From an uncultured Pelagibacteraceae bacterium (GTDB lineage: Bacteria; Pseudomonadota; Alphaproteobacteria; Pelagibacterales; Pelagibacteraceae), in NCBI GenBank assembly GCA_902568235.1, contig CACFPS010000003.1:1-64000 (forward strand): a DNA stretch of 64,000 nt. The letters run 5' to 3'. Positions within the stretch are counted from its first letter, which is position 1. Every line of letters begins with the position of its first letter. Below the pieces are notes generated by a model. It ran no database searches. It was not told the DNA's origin and saw only the letters and a program-made list of their open reading frames with translations. Below, one piece after another: positions 9,297 to 19,060 of the stretch. Both the position numbers and the translations under genes were made by a program.

Positions 9297-11519
9297 TTAA
9301 TTAACAAGTGGTTTTCCTGTTGCTAAGGTGTGTTTAATTCTATCTTGAGTTTTTTGTGTTTCAATTAACCTCATAAAAGCATCTAGTTCTAATTTATAAA
9401 CATCATCTTCGGTCAATTTAACTTCAGGAGTTGTGTCCCCGCCACTTAAAACATAAGCCAATTCTTTTCCTACCTGCATTCCATGGTCTAATATAATTTT
9501 ATCATTATATAATTTTTCTAACATTTTGATCATTTTTTCATAAACCGCTTTTCCTGATAATTTGAAATTAGCTTCTTCAGGAGGATTAAAATTATTATTA
9601 TTTTCAATAATTTCTTTTGATGCAGATAACAAGCTATTTCTACTCATGATTTTTTTATCTTCGGGTTTTAAATATTTTAATGGCTCAGCTTCTATTGGAG
9701 ATGTTGCGGTTTTAGCATACCCTATAATATCAAATACTTTTAATGGGGCATAATCAGGATCTTTTTTTGCTTCTTCGGTTTGTGACCATCTCCACAACAT
9801 TTCTTTGCAGCCACCTCCTGCTGGGATTAAGCCAACAATTGTTTCTACAAGCCCAACAACAATATTCGTATGTGATACAACAAAATTGCTTTGACAAAGA
9901 ACTTCAAAACCTCCTCCTAATGCTAATCCAGATGGAGCTGATACAACGGGGAATTTAGAATATTTTAAATGTTTGCAAGTTTCTTGAAAATATTTTACAA
10001 ATTTTTCTATTGATTTAAAATCTCCTTTATCGGCAAAATCCATTGTATAAGATAAATTCACACCCGCAGAAAATTGCATTGCTTCATTAATAATTATTAA
10101 AGGCTTATCAGTAGCATTTTTTAGGCTATCCATTGAGTCATAATCTAAAGCATTAGCTTTTGTTGTAAATTCAACGATATTGAAATCATTAAACCTATAA
10201 ATTTCAGCTGAATTATTCTTATCTAGCTTTTTTGCTTTTGGTTTAATTTTGCCCAAAGTTTCTAATTCGGTATATAATTGTCTTTCACCGTAAAAATTTT
10301 CATCTTTAGTTTTGGATAGATTTTCCAAAAATTTATTATTTTCAAAAGATTCAATTTTTTCAAAGAAATTTTTTACTCCTATTTCTTTTAACATTTCAAA
10401 AGGTCCTTTTGTCCAATTAAAGCCTAACCTCATCGCTTCATCGATATCATTAAATTTGTCAGTAATTTCTGGAACTAATGAAGACGCATACTTAATTATT
10501 TTAGATATAACAGACCACGCATATTCTCCATATTTATCTTTTCTATTTATTAAATTTACGATGTCCATTTTCTCTGAACCTAAATTAAATTTTTTTGATA
10601 TAGAATATTTTCCAGTTTCTAAATTAATTCCTTCTAAAATTTTTTTATTATCAGTTTTATTCATCCTATAAAAGCCACCCTTGCCTTTTCTTCCTGTGTA
10701 ACCAGTTTCTATAAGCTTTTTTACTAAAGGTATTTCTTTTGCAACTTCTTGAAATTGATCATTTTCTGGTAACTCTTTTATAAAACTTTTTAAAACATCA
10801 GCCATCAAATCTATTCCGATTAAGTCATATAAACCAAAAACTCCTGTTTTTGGTATTCCCATCGGTCTACCGAATACAGCATCTGCCTCTTCTATTGTAA
10901 GTTTCATTTTAAATGCTTCTGTCATCGCAACTTGCATTGCAAAAACACCTATTCTGTTTCCTAAAAAACCAGGTGTATCATTGCAAATAATTGTTCCTTT
11001 TCCTAAATCTTTCTCACAAAATTCTTTTAATGACTTTATTTTCTCTAGATCATTATTTTCACTTTTAACTATTTCTAAAAGATCCATGTATCTAACTGGA
11101 TTAAAAAAATGAGTAATACAAAAATCTTTTTTTTCTTCATCGCTTAAATTTTCTGACAATACTTTTATAGGAATTGATGAAGTATTAGATGAAACTATTG
11201 AACCATTTTTTCTTGTTTTAAATATTTTTTCATAAATATTATGTTTAATATCAATTCTTTCTACAACTGCTTCCACAATCCAATCTGCTTGGCTAACTAA
11301 ATTAAAATTATCATTGATATTGCCAATGCTTATGTTTTCAATTTTTGATTTATCAATTAATAATGGAGGTCTTGATTTATAAATTCTCTCTTTAGCTTTT
11401 TCTGTTATCTCTGTAGTTAAATCTAATAATGTTACTGAAATATTTGCATTACATAGTTGTGCGGCTATTCCACATCCCATTGTTCCCGACCCTATTACAA
11501 CTACTTTTTTAATTTTCAT
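9297..11519 (-). CDS. 3-hydroxyacyl-CoA dehydrogenase / enoyl-CoA hydratase fusion (FadN-like order)
   Basis: Bifunctional beta-oxidation enzyme of 740 residues. The NAD-binding Rossmann motif GSGTMGCGIAAQL is at the extreme N-terminus, followed by the dehydrogenase motifs THFFNPVRYMDLLEIV and a C-terminal helical domain. A crotonase domain with the oxyanion-hole segment GLALGGGFEVLC and ETIVGLIPAGGG occupies about residues 440-660. The dehydrogenase-first order is that of Bacillus FadN rather than E. coli FadB/FadJ. Its start overlaps the end of the ABC ATPase by four bases, so it is the last gene of the peptide-type transporter operon. A thiolase is encoded at 23461. Confidence 0.92.
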   Translation of the reverse strand: MKIKKVVVIGSGTMGCGIAAQLCNANISVTLLDLTTEITEKAKERIYKSRPPLLIDKSKIENISIGNINDNFNLVSQADWIVEAVVERIDIKHNIYEKIFKTRKNGSIVSSNTSSIPIKVLSENLSDEEKKDFCITHFFNPVRYMDLLEIVKSENNDLEKIKSLKEFCEKDLGKGTIICNDTPGFLGNRIGVFAMQVAMTEAFKMKLTIEEADAVFGRPMGIPKTGVFGLYDLIGIDLMADVLKSFIKELPENDQFQEVAKEIPLVKKLIETGYTGRKGKGGFYRMNKTDNKKILEGINLETGKYSISKKFNLGSEKMDIVNLINRKDKYGEYAWSVISKIIKYASSLVPEITDKFNDIDEAMRLGFNWTKGPFEMLKEIGVKNFFEKIESFENNKFLENLSKTKDENFYGERQLYTELETLGKIKPKAKKLDKNNSAEIYRFNDFNIVEFTTKANALDYDSMDSLKNATDKPLIIINEAMQFSAGVNLSYTMDFADKGDFKSIEKFVKYFQETCKHLKYSKFPVVSAPSGLALGGGFEVLCQSNFVVSHTNIVVGLVETIVGLIPAGGGCKEMLWRWSQTEEAKKDPDYAPLKVFDIIGYAKTATSPIEAEPLKYLKPEDKKIMSRNSLLSASKEIIENNNNFNPPEEANFKLSGKAVYEKMIKMLEKLYNDKIILDHGMQVGKELAYVLSGGDTTPEVKLTEDDVYKLELDAFMRLIETQKTQDRIKHTLATGKPLVN

Positions 11520-13549
11520 TTTTTAATTTGGTTTTTTTTTAAATCTTCTACACTTATATGACATCTAATTGCATTGCCATCATCGCCAATTTGCCACGGT
11601 GGAGTTTCATTTTTGCATTTGTCTCCCAAAATTCTTGGGCAACGACCTTGAAAACAACAACCTTTTTCTGGTGGTTTTTCTTCTACTATATCTTTAGCAA
11701 CTAATTTTGGTTTAATATCTGGATCAGGTTCAAGAACTGCACCCAATAATACTTCGGTATATGGATGTGAAGGGAATTGATAAACATTTTTTGAAGGTCC
11801 AATCTCACACAATCTTCCTTGATATAAGACAGCAACCCTGTCACTTATCGCCCTAACAACAGCAAGATCATGAGAAACAAAAATATAAGTTGTTCCAAAG
11901 TCTTCTTTTAAAGTTTGCAATAAATTTAAAACTGCCGCTTGTACTGAAACATCTAATGCTGATGTAACCTCGTCACATAAAATTATATCAGGTTTTGCAG
12001 CAAAAGCTCTTGCAACAGCAACTCTTTGTTTTTCACCGCCAGAAAGTTGTCTCGGATATCTGGTCATATAAAATTCTCCAAGTCTTACTTTATTCAATAA
12101 TTCTGCAACTTTTTTTTTTAATTCATTTCCTGTAAGGCTAAAATATAATTTTAATGGCTGAGATAGTATTTGCTCAACTGTATGATTTGGATTTAGTGAC
12201 TCGTCTGGATTTTGAAAAATTAATTGTATAGCTCTTAAATCATTTGAATCTCTTTTCTTAAGATCGCTAGATAACACTCTATCATTTTCAAATTTAATCT
12301 TTCCATCTTTAATCTTTAACAATCCTGCTATTGATTTTAAAATTGTAGATTTTCCACTTCCAGACTCACCTACTAATGCAATTGTTTCTCCTTTTTTTAT
12401 TTCAATATTAATATCTTTTACTGTTGGATTGGTATCAGTAATTTTATTCAAAATTTGGTCTAAAATTTTTTGTTTAGCATAACTAATAGATACGTCTGTC
12501 AAATTTAATATTTCATTAACGCCTTTGCTAATATTTTTTTTTTGGGTTATTGAATTAATTTTATCATTAAACTTTTTTAAATTTTTATAATTAAAACATC
12601 TCACGCTAGTTTGTAATTCTAAAATATGCTCCAAACTTGGAGAATTTTTTTTGCACTTATCTTCTGCAATTTTACATCGATCATAAAAACTACAGCCTAT
12701 TCCTATATTTCCGGGTTGTGGTTGACTACCCGGCATAGAGTCAGGCAATCCTGATAGAGATAGTTTAGGAATAGATTTTAGCAAACCATAAGTATAAGGG
12801 TGAATAGGACTTTTTAATATACTTCTTGCTGGTCCTTCTAAAACAATTTCACCAGCATACATGACTATTATCCTATCACTTACTTGTGCTATTGCTCCTA
12901 GATCGTGACTTACATAAACCATGGATGTTCCTGTATCTTTGGCTATAAACTTTAAAAGTTCTAAAACATGAGCTTGAGTTGTTACATCTAGACCTGTAGT
13001 CGGTTCATCTAACAATAGTAAGTCTGGTTTTCCCGCAAGAGCCATTGCAACTGCCACTCTTTGTTGTTGTCCTCCCGAAAGTTCGTGTGGATATCTAAAA
13101 GCCATTGTTTCTGGCGAAGGTAATCTGACTTTATTAAGTAATTCTGATATTTTTTTATCTCTTTCATTTTTATTAAATTTTGTATGCAATCTTAGAGCTT
13201 CATCTATTTGATAACCTATTTTTAAATTTGGAGTTAAAGATTGGCCAGCATTCTGAGGGATCATGGCTATTTTTCTTCCCCTAATCTGTTCTAAATCTTT
13301 ATTCTTCATCTTTAAAAGGTTAGATGATTCAAACAAGCATTCACCTTCAATTGTATATAATCCTTGTTTAACATAACCCATCATCGCAAGTGCAAGAGTG
13401 CTTTTTCCAGACCCAGATTCTCCTACAATGCCGACAGTTTCACCTTTTTTTATATTAGTTGTTACATTTCTAAGAATTGATATTTCATCATTTTTTTTGC
13501 TTCTAAATCCAATTGAGAGGTTTTTTACTGAATGAATAATATTTTCCAT
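11516..13549 (-). CDS. Peptide-type ABC transporter ATPase, two fused ATP-binding domains (DppD-DppF-like)
   Basis: A 677-residue cytoplasmic protein with two complete ABC cassettes. Each has a Walker A GESGSGKST, and the signatures are LSGGQQQRVAVAMAL and LSGGEKQRVAVARAF with DEPTTGLD and DEVTSALD. Each cassette carries the cysteine-containing C-terminal extension (CSFYDRC and CCFQGRC) typical of oligopeptide/nickel ATPases. It replaces the separate DppD and DppF subunits. It lies five bases downstream of the DppC-like permease and overlaps the beta-oxidation gene. The substrate is unknown: members import di/oligopeptides, opines, glutathione or nickel complexes. Confidence 0.94.
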   Translation of the reverse strand: MENIIHSVKNLSIGFRSKKNDEISILRNVTTNIKKGETVGIVGESGSGKSTLALAMMGYVKQGLYTIEGECLFESSNLLKMKNKDLEQIRGRKIAMIPQNAGQSLTPNLKIGYQIDEALRLHTKFNKNERDKKISELLNKVRLPSPETMAFRYPHELSGGQQQRVAVAMALAGKPDLLLLDEPTTGLDVTTQAHVLELLKFIAKDTGTSMVYVSHDLGAIAQVSDRIIVMYAGEIVLEGPARSILKSPIHPYTYGLLKSIPKLSLSGLPDSMPGSQPQPGNIGIGCSFYDRCKIAEDKCKKNSPSLEHILELQTSVRCFNYKNLKKFNDKINSITQKKNISKGVNEILNLTDVSISYAKQKILDQILNKITDTNPTVKDINIEIKKGETIALVGESGSGKSTILKSIAGLLKIKDGKIKFENDRVLSSDLKKRDSNDLRAIQLIFQNPDESLNPNHTVEQILSQPLKLYFSLTGNELKKKVAELLNKVRLGEFYMTRYPRQLSGGEKQRVAVARAFAAKPDIILCDEVTSALDVSVQAAVLNLLQTLKEDFGTTYIFVSHDLAVVRAISDRVAVLYQGRLCEIGPSKNVYQFPSHPYTEVLLGAVLEPDPDIKPKLVAKDIVEEKPPEKGCCFQGRCPRILGDKCKNETPPWQIGDDGNAIRCHISVEDLKKNQIKK

Positions 13550-13553
13550 AAAT

Positions 13554-14447
13554 TTAAACCGGCGCCTTTGTAGATCTATCTATGCCTAATGCTTTAGCAA
13601 ATGCATCTGCTGTCAAATTAATTCCAATTATCAAACTGCTCAATCCAACTATTGGTGCAATAACTGACCAATAAGCAAATGACATTAAACCTCTTGCATT
13701 TGAAATCATTAATCCCCAATCAGGAGTAGGCGGACTCACTCCAAATCCTAAAAACGACAATGAACTAAATCCTAACAACATCCATGACCATCTCATTGCC
13801 CCCTCAACCAATATAGCATCTCTTACATTTGGTATAATTTCATTCCATATAATTGAAAAGTTACTATGACCTCTTGCACGAGCTGAAACAATAAAATCTT
13901 TTGCAATTACATCGTGAGTAGCTGCTCTGGCAACTCTTACTATTCCCTTGCCATAGAAAAAACCAAGTGCTGGAATTAACACTTCTGTTGAAGTGCCTAA
14001 AAGAGAAACTATTAATAGCATTGCTAAGATCCAAGGTATGGATAAAAAAGCATCTACTATTCTCATGACTACATCATCAATTTTTCCTCCTACTAATCCA
14101 CAAAAAATTCCCAATAATCCTCCCCAAAGTAAAGCGATTATAGAACCAAAAAAAGTTATAGTAAGCGCAGTTCTTCCTCCCATAATTGTTCTTGTAAAAA
14201 CATCTCTACCTAAACTATCAGTTCCAAACCAATATTCAGATGATGGCGCTTGAAGCATGAGCGAAGGATCAATTGCCTTGTAATCATAAGGTGCTAAATA
14301 TGGACTCAAAAATGCTAAAAGAATATGAAAAGCCAAAATACTTAAACCAATAAAACCGGAAGGCCTGGAAGCCATTGTTTTTAATACCTCTAAAACTTTT
14401 GAAAGTAAATTTTTTTGTTTTTCTTCAGAAATTTTACTTATCTCCAT
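13554..14447 (-). CDS. Peptide-type ABC transporter permease (DppC-like)
   Basis: Inner-membrane permease of 297 residues with about six membrane segments. It has the N-terminal leader helix region and the FGTDSLGRDVFTR motif characteristic of DppC/OppC subunits, and an EAA-type loop (ARARGHSNFSIIWNEIIPN) that couples to the ATPase. It is separated by one base from the DppB-like gene and four bases from the fused ATPase, so it is part of a four-gene transporter operon on the minus strand. Confidence 0.93.
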   Translation of the reverse strand: MEISKISEEKQKNLLSKVLEVLKTMASRPSGFIGLSILAFHILLAFLSPYLAPYDYKAIDPSLMLQAPSSEYWFGTDSLGRDVFTRTIMGGRTALTITFFGSIIALLWGGLLGIFCGLVGGKIDDVVMRIVDAFLSIPWILAMLLIVSLLGTSTEVLIPALGFFYGKGIVRVARAATHDVIAKDFIVSARARGHSNFSIIWNEIIPNVRDAILVEGAMRWSWMLLGFSSLSFLGFGVSPPTPDWGLMISNARGLMSFAYWSVIAPIVGLSSLIIGINLTADAFAKALGIDRSTKAPV

Positions 14448-14448
14448 A

Positions 14449-15405
14449 TTATTTTCTTATTTGTAAACTTTTTAATCTTGGGTTTAACATTAAGGTCATT
14501 AAATCTGCTATTAGGTTGATACTCACATAAATTGAAGCAAGGATAATAGCTAAAGCTTGAACAGTTGGTAAATCTCTATTAGATATCGACTCAATTACTA
14601 AACGACCAAGACCTGGATAATTAAATACTACTTCTGTAACCACAACTCCTCCTAAAAGCCAGGCAATAGTTAAAGCTACAACGTTTATTGCTGGCAATAA
14701 AGCGTTTGGTAAAACGTGTTTAAATACCATTTGCCAATATGGCACTCCTTTTAAAATTGCCATTTGGACATAATCAGTTGCCATTACTTGGATAACACTT
14801 GAACGGACCATTCTAGCCATATGAGCAGTCATTATCATCGCAATTGCTATCACAGGTAAAATTATATTTGGAAGTAATTCAAAAAATGTAACATCTGTGG
14901 GCACTATTACAATGCCAGGTAGCCATTGGAGCCAAATAGCTACAATTAAAATTAACAAAGTAGCACTAATAAATTCAGGAATAGTCATTGCAAAAATTGT
15001 TATTGTTGAAATAGTTATGTCTGGCAGTTTATCTCTCCAAAGAGCAGTGATGATACCTAGTATTAAAGCTAAAGGAATACCAATAATTATAGCAGCAGAA
15101 GCTAAAACCATTGAATTTTTTATTCTTGGTCCTAAAACTTCATTAATTGGCATCTGGCCACTTAAAGAATATCCAAAATCTCCTTGAATAACATTATATG
15201 CCCAAGATAAATATCTTTCATAAGCAGGAATATCTAACCCTAATCTTTTATAACATGCTTCTAATGCTGCTCCATAAGCTTCTCTCTCAAGATAAGTTGT
15301 ACAAGCATCTCCCGGCAAAACCTCCGTTCCAATAAAAGTGATTAATGAAACAATGAATAAGGTTATTAAACCTAAAAAAATTCTTTTAATAATTAAAAAC
15401 AACAT
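14449..15405 (-). CDS. Peptide-type ABC transporter permease (DppB-like)
   Basis: Inner-membrane permease of 318 residues. The N-terminus has the DppB/OppB pattern: a first membrane helix, then a periplasmic part with EVLPGDACTTYLEREAYG, followed by GDFGYSL, five more helices and the EAA loop near KGVPYWQMVFKHVLPN. The FNYPGLGRLV segment near the C-terminus is also typical. It is the first gene after the binding-protein gene and is separated from it by a hairpin. Confidence 0.93.
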   Translation of the reverse strand: MLFLIIKRIFLGLITLFIVSLITFIGTEVLPGDACTTYLEREAYGAALEACYKRLGLDIPAYERYLSWAYNVIQGDFGYSLSGQMPINEVLGPRIKNSMVLASAAIIIGIPLALILGIITALWRDKLPDITISTITIFAMTIPEFISATLLILIVAIWLQWLPGIVIVPTDVTFFELLPNIILPVIAIAMIMTAHMARMVRSSVIQVMATDYVQMAILKGVPYWQMVFKHVLPNALLPAINVVALTIAWLLGGVVVTEVVFNYPGLGRLVIESISNRDLPTVQALAIILASIYVSINLIADLMTLMLNPRLKSLQIRK

Positions 15406-15458
15406 AATTAAGATTACCGCTCTTGATTTTAAAATTAATTATTAATAAATGAAACAAA

Positions 15459-15488
15459 TTTTACAGGCCTAATTAAAGGCCTGTAAAA
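15459..15488 (-). terminator. Hairpin between binding-protein and permease genes
   Basis: A perfect 12-bp stem (TTTTACAGGCCT / AGGCCTGTAAAA) with a six-base AATTAA loop lies between the frameshifted binding-protein gene and dppB on the minus strand. No clean T-run follows in the transcript, so it may act as an mRNA 3'-end stabiliser or partial attenuator rather than a full terminator. Placement matches three other transporter operons in this window. Confidence 0.75.
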
Positions 15489-15500
15489 CAATATTTTATA

Positions 15501-16989
15501 TTAATCTACTGATAATGTGTGCCACCTAATTGAGAAAAACTCTATTTCATCAAGATTTTTCACTCTTGAAGAAGTTACAACTAGTTTGGATACATGGTAT
15601 GGAATCATAGTTCCAGCTTCTTCCCATAAAGTTTTTTGAGCATTTTGATAAGCTTTTTTTCGTTTATTAAAATTAAGCTCTCCTCTAGCATCAGCTAAAT
15701 TCTTGTCAAATGATGCACTTTTATAAAAAGACTCATTCCATTTTGCTCCACTATGATAAGCTTCATGTAAAATACTATCAGCTGGTCTTTCGTTCCAACG
15801 TGTCATTGATACTGCTTTTTTCATCCAAGTTTCTTTCCAGTAACTTTTTGATGGAGTCATTTTAACTTCAGCTTTAATTCCTGCTTTTGCTAATTGTTGT
15901 TGTAGCACTTCACCAATTGTTGGCCACGTAGGTTCTTTGGTTGAAACATGAATAACCATTTCTATTCCATTTGGATATCCAGCTTCTTTAAGAAGTTTTT
16001 TAGCTTTTTTAATATCCTGAGGACATTTCATATTTAGACGATATTGATCAGATGGTGCTACAGGTGTATCGCAAGCTACTGTTGCAGCTCCACCCATAAC
16101 AAGATCAACGAGTTCTTGCCTATCTACAGCTAAACGTACAGCTTTTCTAACTTTTGGATTGTCAAAAGGAGCAGTATCTGTTCTCATAACCATGCCTCTC
16201 CAATTTCCTGTAGGTATTACAGAAACATTAAATTTAGAATTGCCATCAAATATTTTTTTCTGGGCAAACGGAACATATCTATTCATGTCAATCTGGCCTG
16301 TAAGAAGAGCTTGTACTCTTGCTTCACCATCAGGTATAGCAATTACATGGACTTCAGCAACTTTTGGAGCACCTTCCCAGTAATTTGGATTTGCTTTAAG
16401 AATAGTTGTTCCTTCTGCATCAAATTTTTCAACTATAAAAGGACCAGTTCCAATTCCTGTTTTTCCAATAGTATCTCCGGATCCTGAAGGTATCATTCTT
16501 AATCTATAATCGGTTAATAGTAGCGGAAAGTCAGCAAATGAAGTATTTAACTTCATTTTAACAGTATGAGAGTCAACCACCTCTATATCTGTTACCGAAC
16601 TCATGCTTTTTTTTTGCTGGTGAACCAATGTCAGGATCTTTAACTCTCATTAAAGAATATTTTACATCTTCTGCGTCAAAATCAGATCCATCATGAAATT
16701 TAACTCCCTTACGAAGTTTAAAAGTCCACTCAGTTGCATCTGCATTTCCAGACCAATCCGTAGCCAATTCAGCTGAAGTAACGCCTTTTAAGTTCTTTCT
16801 TACTAAACGGTTTTGTGTCATTATTACAACTTGAAACAAACGTCCTTTAGTAATCGCGTCTAAGTTTGTATCTTTTCCAAATCCAAGATCATGTGATAAT
16901 TTAAAAACACCACTAGATGCATTGGCAGCAGAAAATGATACTATTACAGATATCAATGAAACTGATATCAATTTTATAATGTTTTTCAT
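15501..16989 (-). pseudogene. Family-5 (peptide/nickel-type) ABC substrate-binding protein, frameshifted
   Basis: Two ORFs in different frames together make one periplasmic binding protein of about 495 residues. The N-terminal part starts at the ATG at 16989, which has a GAGGGA ribosome site and a signal peptide ending in ANA; the upstream start in the track adds 20 spurious residues. It runs through the SBP_bac_5 segment WTFKLRKGVKFHDGSDF. The C-terminal part continues with SFADFP through the family landmarks to 15501. The frame changes at a run of nine A (minus strand, 16607-16615); eight A would restore one frame as AKKSMSSV. It may be a sequencing or assembly error, a real recent inactivation, or a slippage site. 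The intact remainder and intact operon argue against old decay. Confidence 0.85.
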
Positions 16990-17109
16990 ATTTTCCCTCT
17001 CTTTAAAAAAAAGGAAGTTAACATTTAATAATGTTATAGCAACAGTCAAAATTGTTACGTTTTTATTGAATGTATTAAATAGTTAATTTAATTTACAAAA
17101 AATTATTAA

Positions 17110-18342
17110 ATGAGCAAAAATTTAAAAAATATTAGATTTTCAGTAAAACCAATCGCACCTGAAAACGATGAACGTCCACTAGAATTGGCAAGAACTATAG
17201 GTGTACATCCACTAACTTATCAAGAGTTACCTTTTGATCCAGAATATTCAATTTATGCTGGACGTCTTACTCCTGAAAAACTTACTAATGCAACTGCAGA
17301 AGAAATGTATTGGAAAATAAGAAAAGAATTAATTTTTCGACATACTGGGGAACATCCTTATGAAATATCAGGACCTGATGCTCTTAAACTTTTACAAAAG
17401 ATTTTTCCTAGAGACATTTCAAAAGTTAAGAAAGGAAGATGCTCTTATCAATTTGCTTGTTATCATGACGGTGGAATGATTACTGATGGATTGTTATTAA
17501 GAATAGATGATGATCGATATTGGTTTGCACAAGCAGAAGGAGATATGTTTTCATGGTACAAGGCTCAAGCGGAAGGTCTTAATGTAAAAATTACCGATCC
17601 TGATGTATGGATAAGTCAAATACAAGGACCTTTATCAATGCAACTTCTTGAAAACTTAATTGATTCAAAATTAGCTGAACAATGGAAATATTTTGATTGG
17701 AAAGAAGTTAATATAGTGGATGAAAAAGTTATAATTAGTCGGACAGGATTTAGCAATGAACTTGGTTGGGAAATATATTTTCGTCCGGAAAATAATATTA
17801 AAAAATTAGGAGATTTAATACTTAAAGAAGGCAGCAAATTAGGAATGATAATTACTGCTACCCCTGTTTTTAGATGTAGACGAATAGAGGCAGGACTTTT
17901 ATCAGCAGGACAAGATTTCACAAATCATACAACACCATTCTCTGTGGGATTGGGTAAATTTGTTGATCTTGAAAAAGATTTTATAGGACGAGATGCTTTA
18001 AAAAAAGCAAGTAAAGAAATTAGAACATGGGGTATTCGAATAGAAAATAGTGTTGGTATCAAAGGAAATACTATAAAGCTTGAAGGAAAAAATATTGGAC
18101 AATTAACTTCTAGCACATGGTCTCCATTTCAAGTTTGTGGAGTTGGCATTGTACATTTAATTAATTCTAGTATTGGCCCTGGTGCAGTAGTTGATGTTGA
18201 ATGCACAGATGGAAAAAGTCATAAAGGTGAGATTTGTAAATTACCAATGTATGATCCTAAAGGTGAAATTGTACGTGGAATAAATAAAACCATACCTTCG
18301 AAACCTGAGCCTTGGATTGGAATAAGTACGAAAAATAAATAA
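17110..18342 (+). CDS. GcvT-fold aminomethyltransferase/THF-dependent demethylase family protein
   Basis: A 410-residue cytosolic protein of the glycine-cleavage T-protein/DmdA superfamily, which transfers methyl or methylene groups to tetrahydrofolate. The folate-binding domain and the C-terminal barrel are recognisable from IQGPLSMQLLENL, the SRTGFSNELGWEIYF strand, CRRIEAGLLSAGQDF and VGLGKFVDLEKDFIGRDAL. The long N-terminal segment with AGRLTPEKL differs from plain GcvT, and no gcvP or gcvH is nearby, so a glycine-cleavage role is unlikely. It opens the plus-strand cluster and is divergent from the peptide-type transporter. Substrate unknown; demethylation of an N- or S-methylated compound is the best guess. 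Confidence 0.8.
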   Translation: MSKNLKNIRFSVKPIAPENDERPLELARTIGVHPLTYQELPFDPEYSIYAGRLTPEKLTNATAEEMYWKIRKELIFRHTGEHPYEISGPDALKLLQKIFPRDISKVKKGRCSYQFACYHDGGMITDGLLLRIDDDRYWFAQAEGDMFSWYKAQAEGLNVKITDPDVWISQIQGPLSMQLLENLIDSKLAEQWKYFDWKEVNIVDEKVIISRTGFSNELGWEIYFRPENNIKKLGDLILKEGSKLGMIITATPVFRCRRIEAGLLSAGQDFTNHTTPFSVGLGKFVDLEKDFIGRDALKKASKEIRTWGIRIENSVGIKGNTIKLEGKNIGQLTSSTWSPFQVCGVGIVHLINSSIGPGAVVDVECTDGKSHKGEICKLPMYDPKGEIVRGINKTIPSKPEPWIGISTKNK

Positions 18343-18361
18343 TAAAAGTATAACTTGTCTC

Positions 18362-19060
18362 GTGAATAAAATTCAAAAAAAAATCATTTCAATAGGGGGC
18401 GGAGGATTTACTCATCAGTCAGACAAAAATTTAGATGAATTTGTTTTAAGTCAATGTGAATCAAAAGATATTAAAATTGGTTTTTTAGCAACTGCAAGCA
18501 AAGATGATAAAAAAAAAATTAATTTTTTTTATAATAGATTTGAAAAATTAAATTTACAATTATCACACTATAATCTTTGTACAGAAGTTAAAAACTTCTC
18601 AGAATGGATATTAAATAAAGACATTATCTATATTGGTGGTGGAAATACATCTTACATGTTGAATGTATGGAGGGAAAATAATTTATCTAGATATTTTAAG
18701 AGAGCCTATGAAAAAGGTATTATTTTATCAGGAGTAAGTGCGGGGGCAGTATGTTGGTTTGATTGGATTTTGTCTGACTCTTTAGGTTCAATTTTAAAAC
18801 CAATTAAAGGTATAAATTTAATTTCAGGAAGCTGCACACCTCACTCTTCCATTGCTGAAAGAATAAATCAATTTGAATTAAATATTAAAAATAATAAATT
18901 GCCTCCTGGAATAGCTATTGATGATGGGGTTGCTGTCCTTTTTATTGACGGAAAACCCTCTCAGGTCTATTCTTCAAGAAAAAATCATGATGCTTATTTT
19001 ATTGATAAAAATAAAAAAATTAGTCTAAAAGAATATATTAAGAAAAAAGATTATGAGTAA
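18362..19060 (+). CDS. Peptidase E / S51-family hydrolase
   Basis: A 232-residue cytosolic protein of the S51 (peptidase E/cyanophycinase) family with a class I glutamine-amidotransferase-like fold. The nucleophile elbow GVSAGAVCW carries the catalytic serine, and the YIGGGNTSYML strand and the GSCTPHSS histidine segment match PepE-like proteins. PepE cleaves Asp-X dipeptides; an isoaspartyl or amide substrate is possible here. It starts at GTG with no obvious ribosome site, 19 bases after the GcvT-fold gene, and overlaps the next gene by eight bases. It suggests that the imported substrate may be a dipeptide-like conjugate. Confidence 0.85.
   Translation: MNKIQKKIISIGGGGFTHQSDKNLDEFVLSQCESKDIKIGFLATASKDDKKKINFFYNRFEKLNLQLSHYNLCTEVKNFSEWILNKDIIYIGGGNTSYMLNVWRENNLSRYFKRAYEKGIILSGVSAGAVCWFDWILSDSLGSILKPIKGINLISGSCTPHSSIAERINQFELNIKNNKLPPGIAIDDGVAVLFIDGKPSQVYSSRKNHDAYFIDKNKKISLKEYIKKKDYE

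Noticed and set aside
10312-10671. 119-residue plus-strand ORF inside the FadN-like gene
   Set aside because: Antisense shadow of a well-supported beta-oxidation gene.
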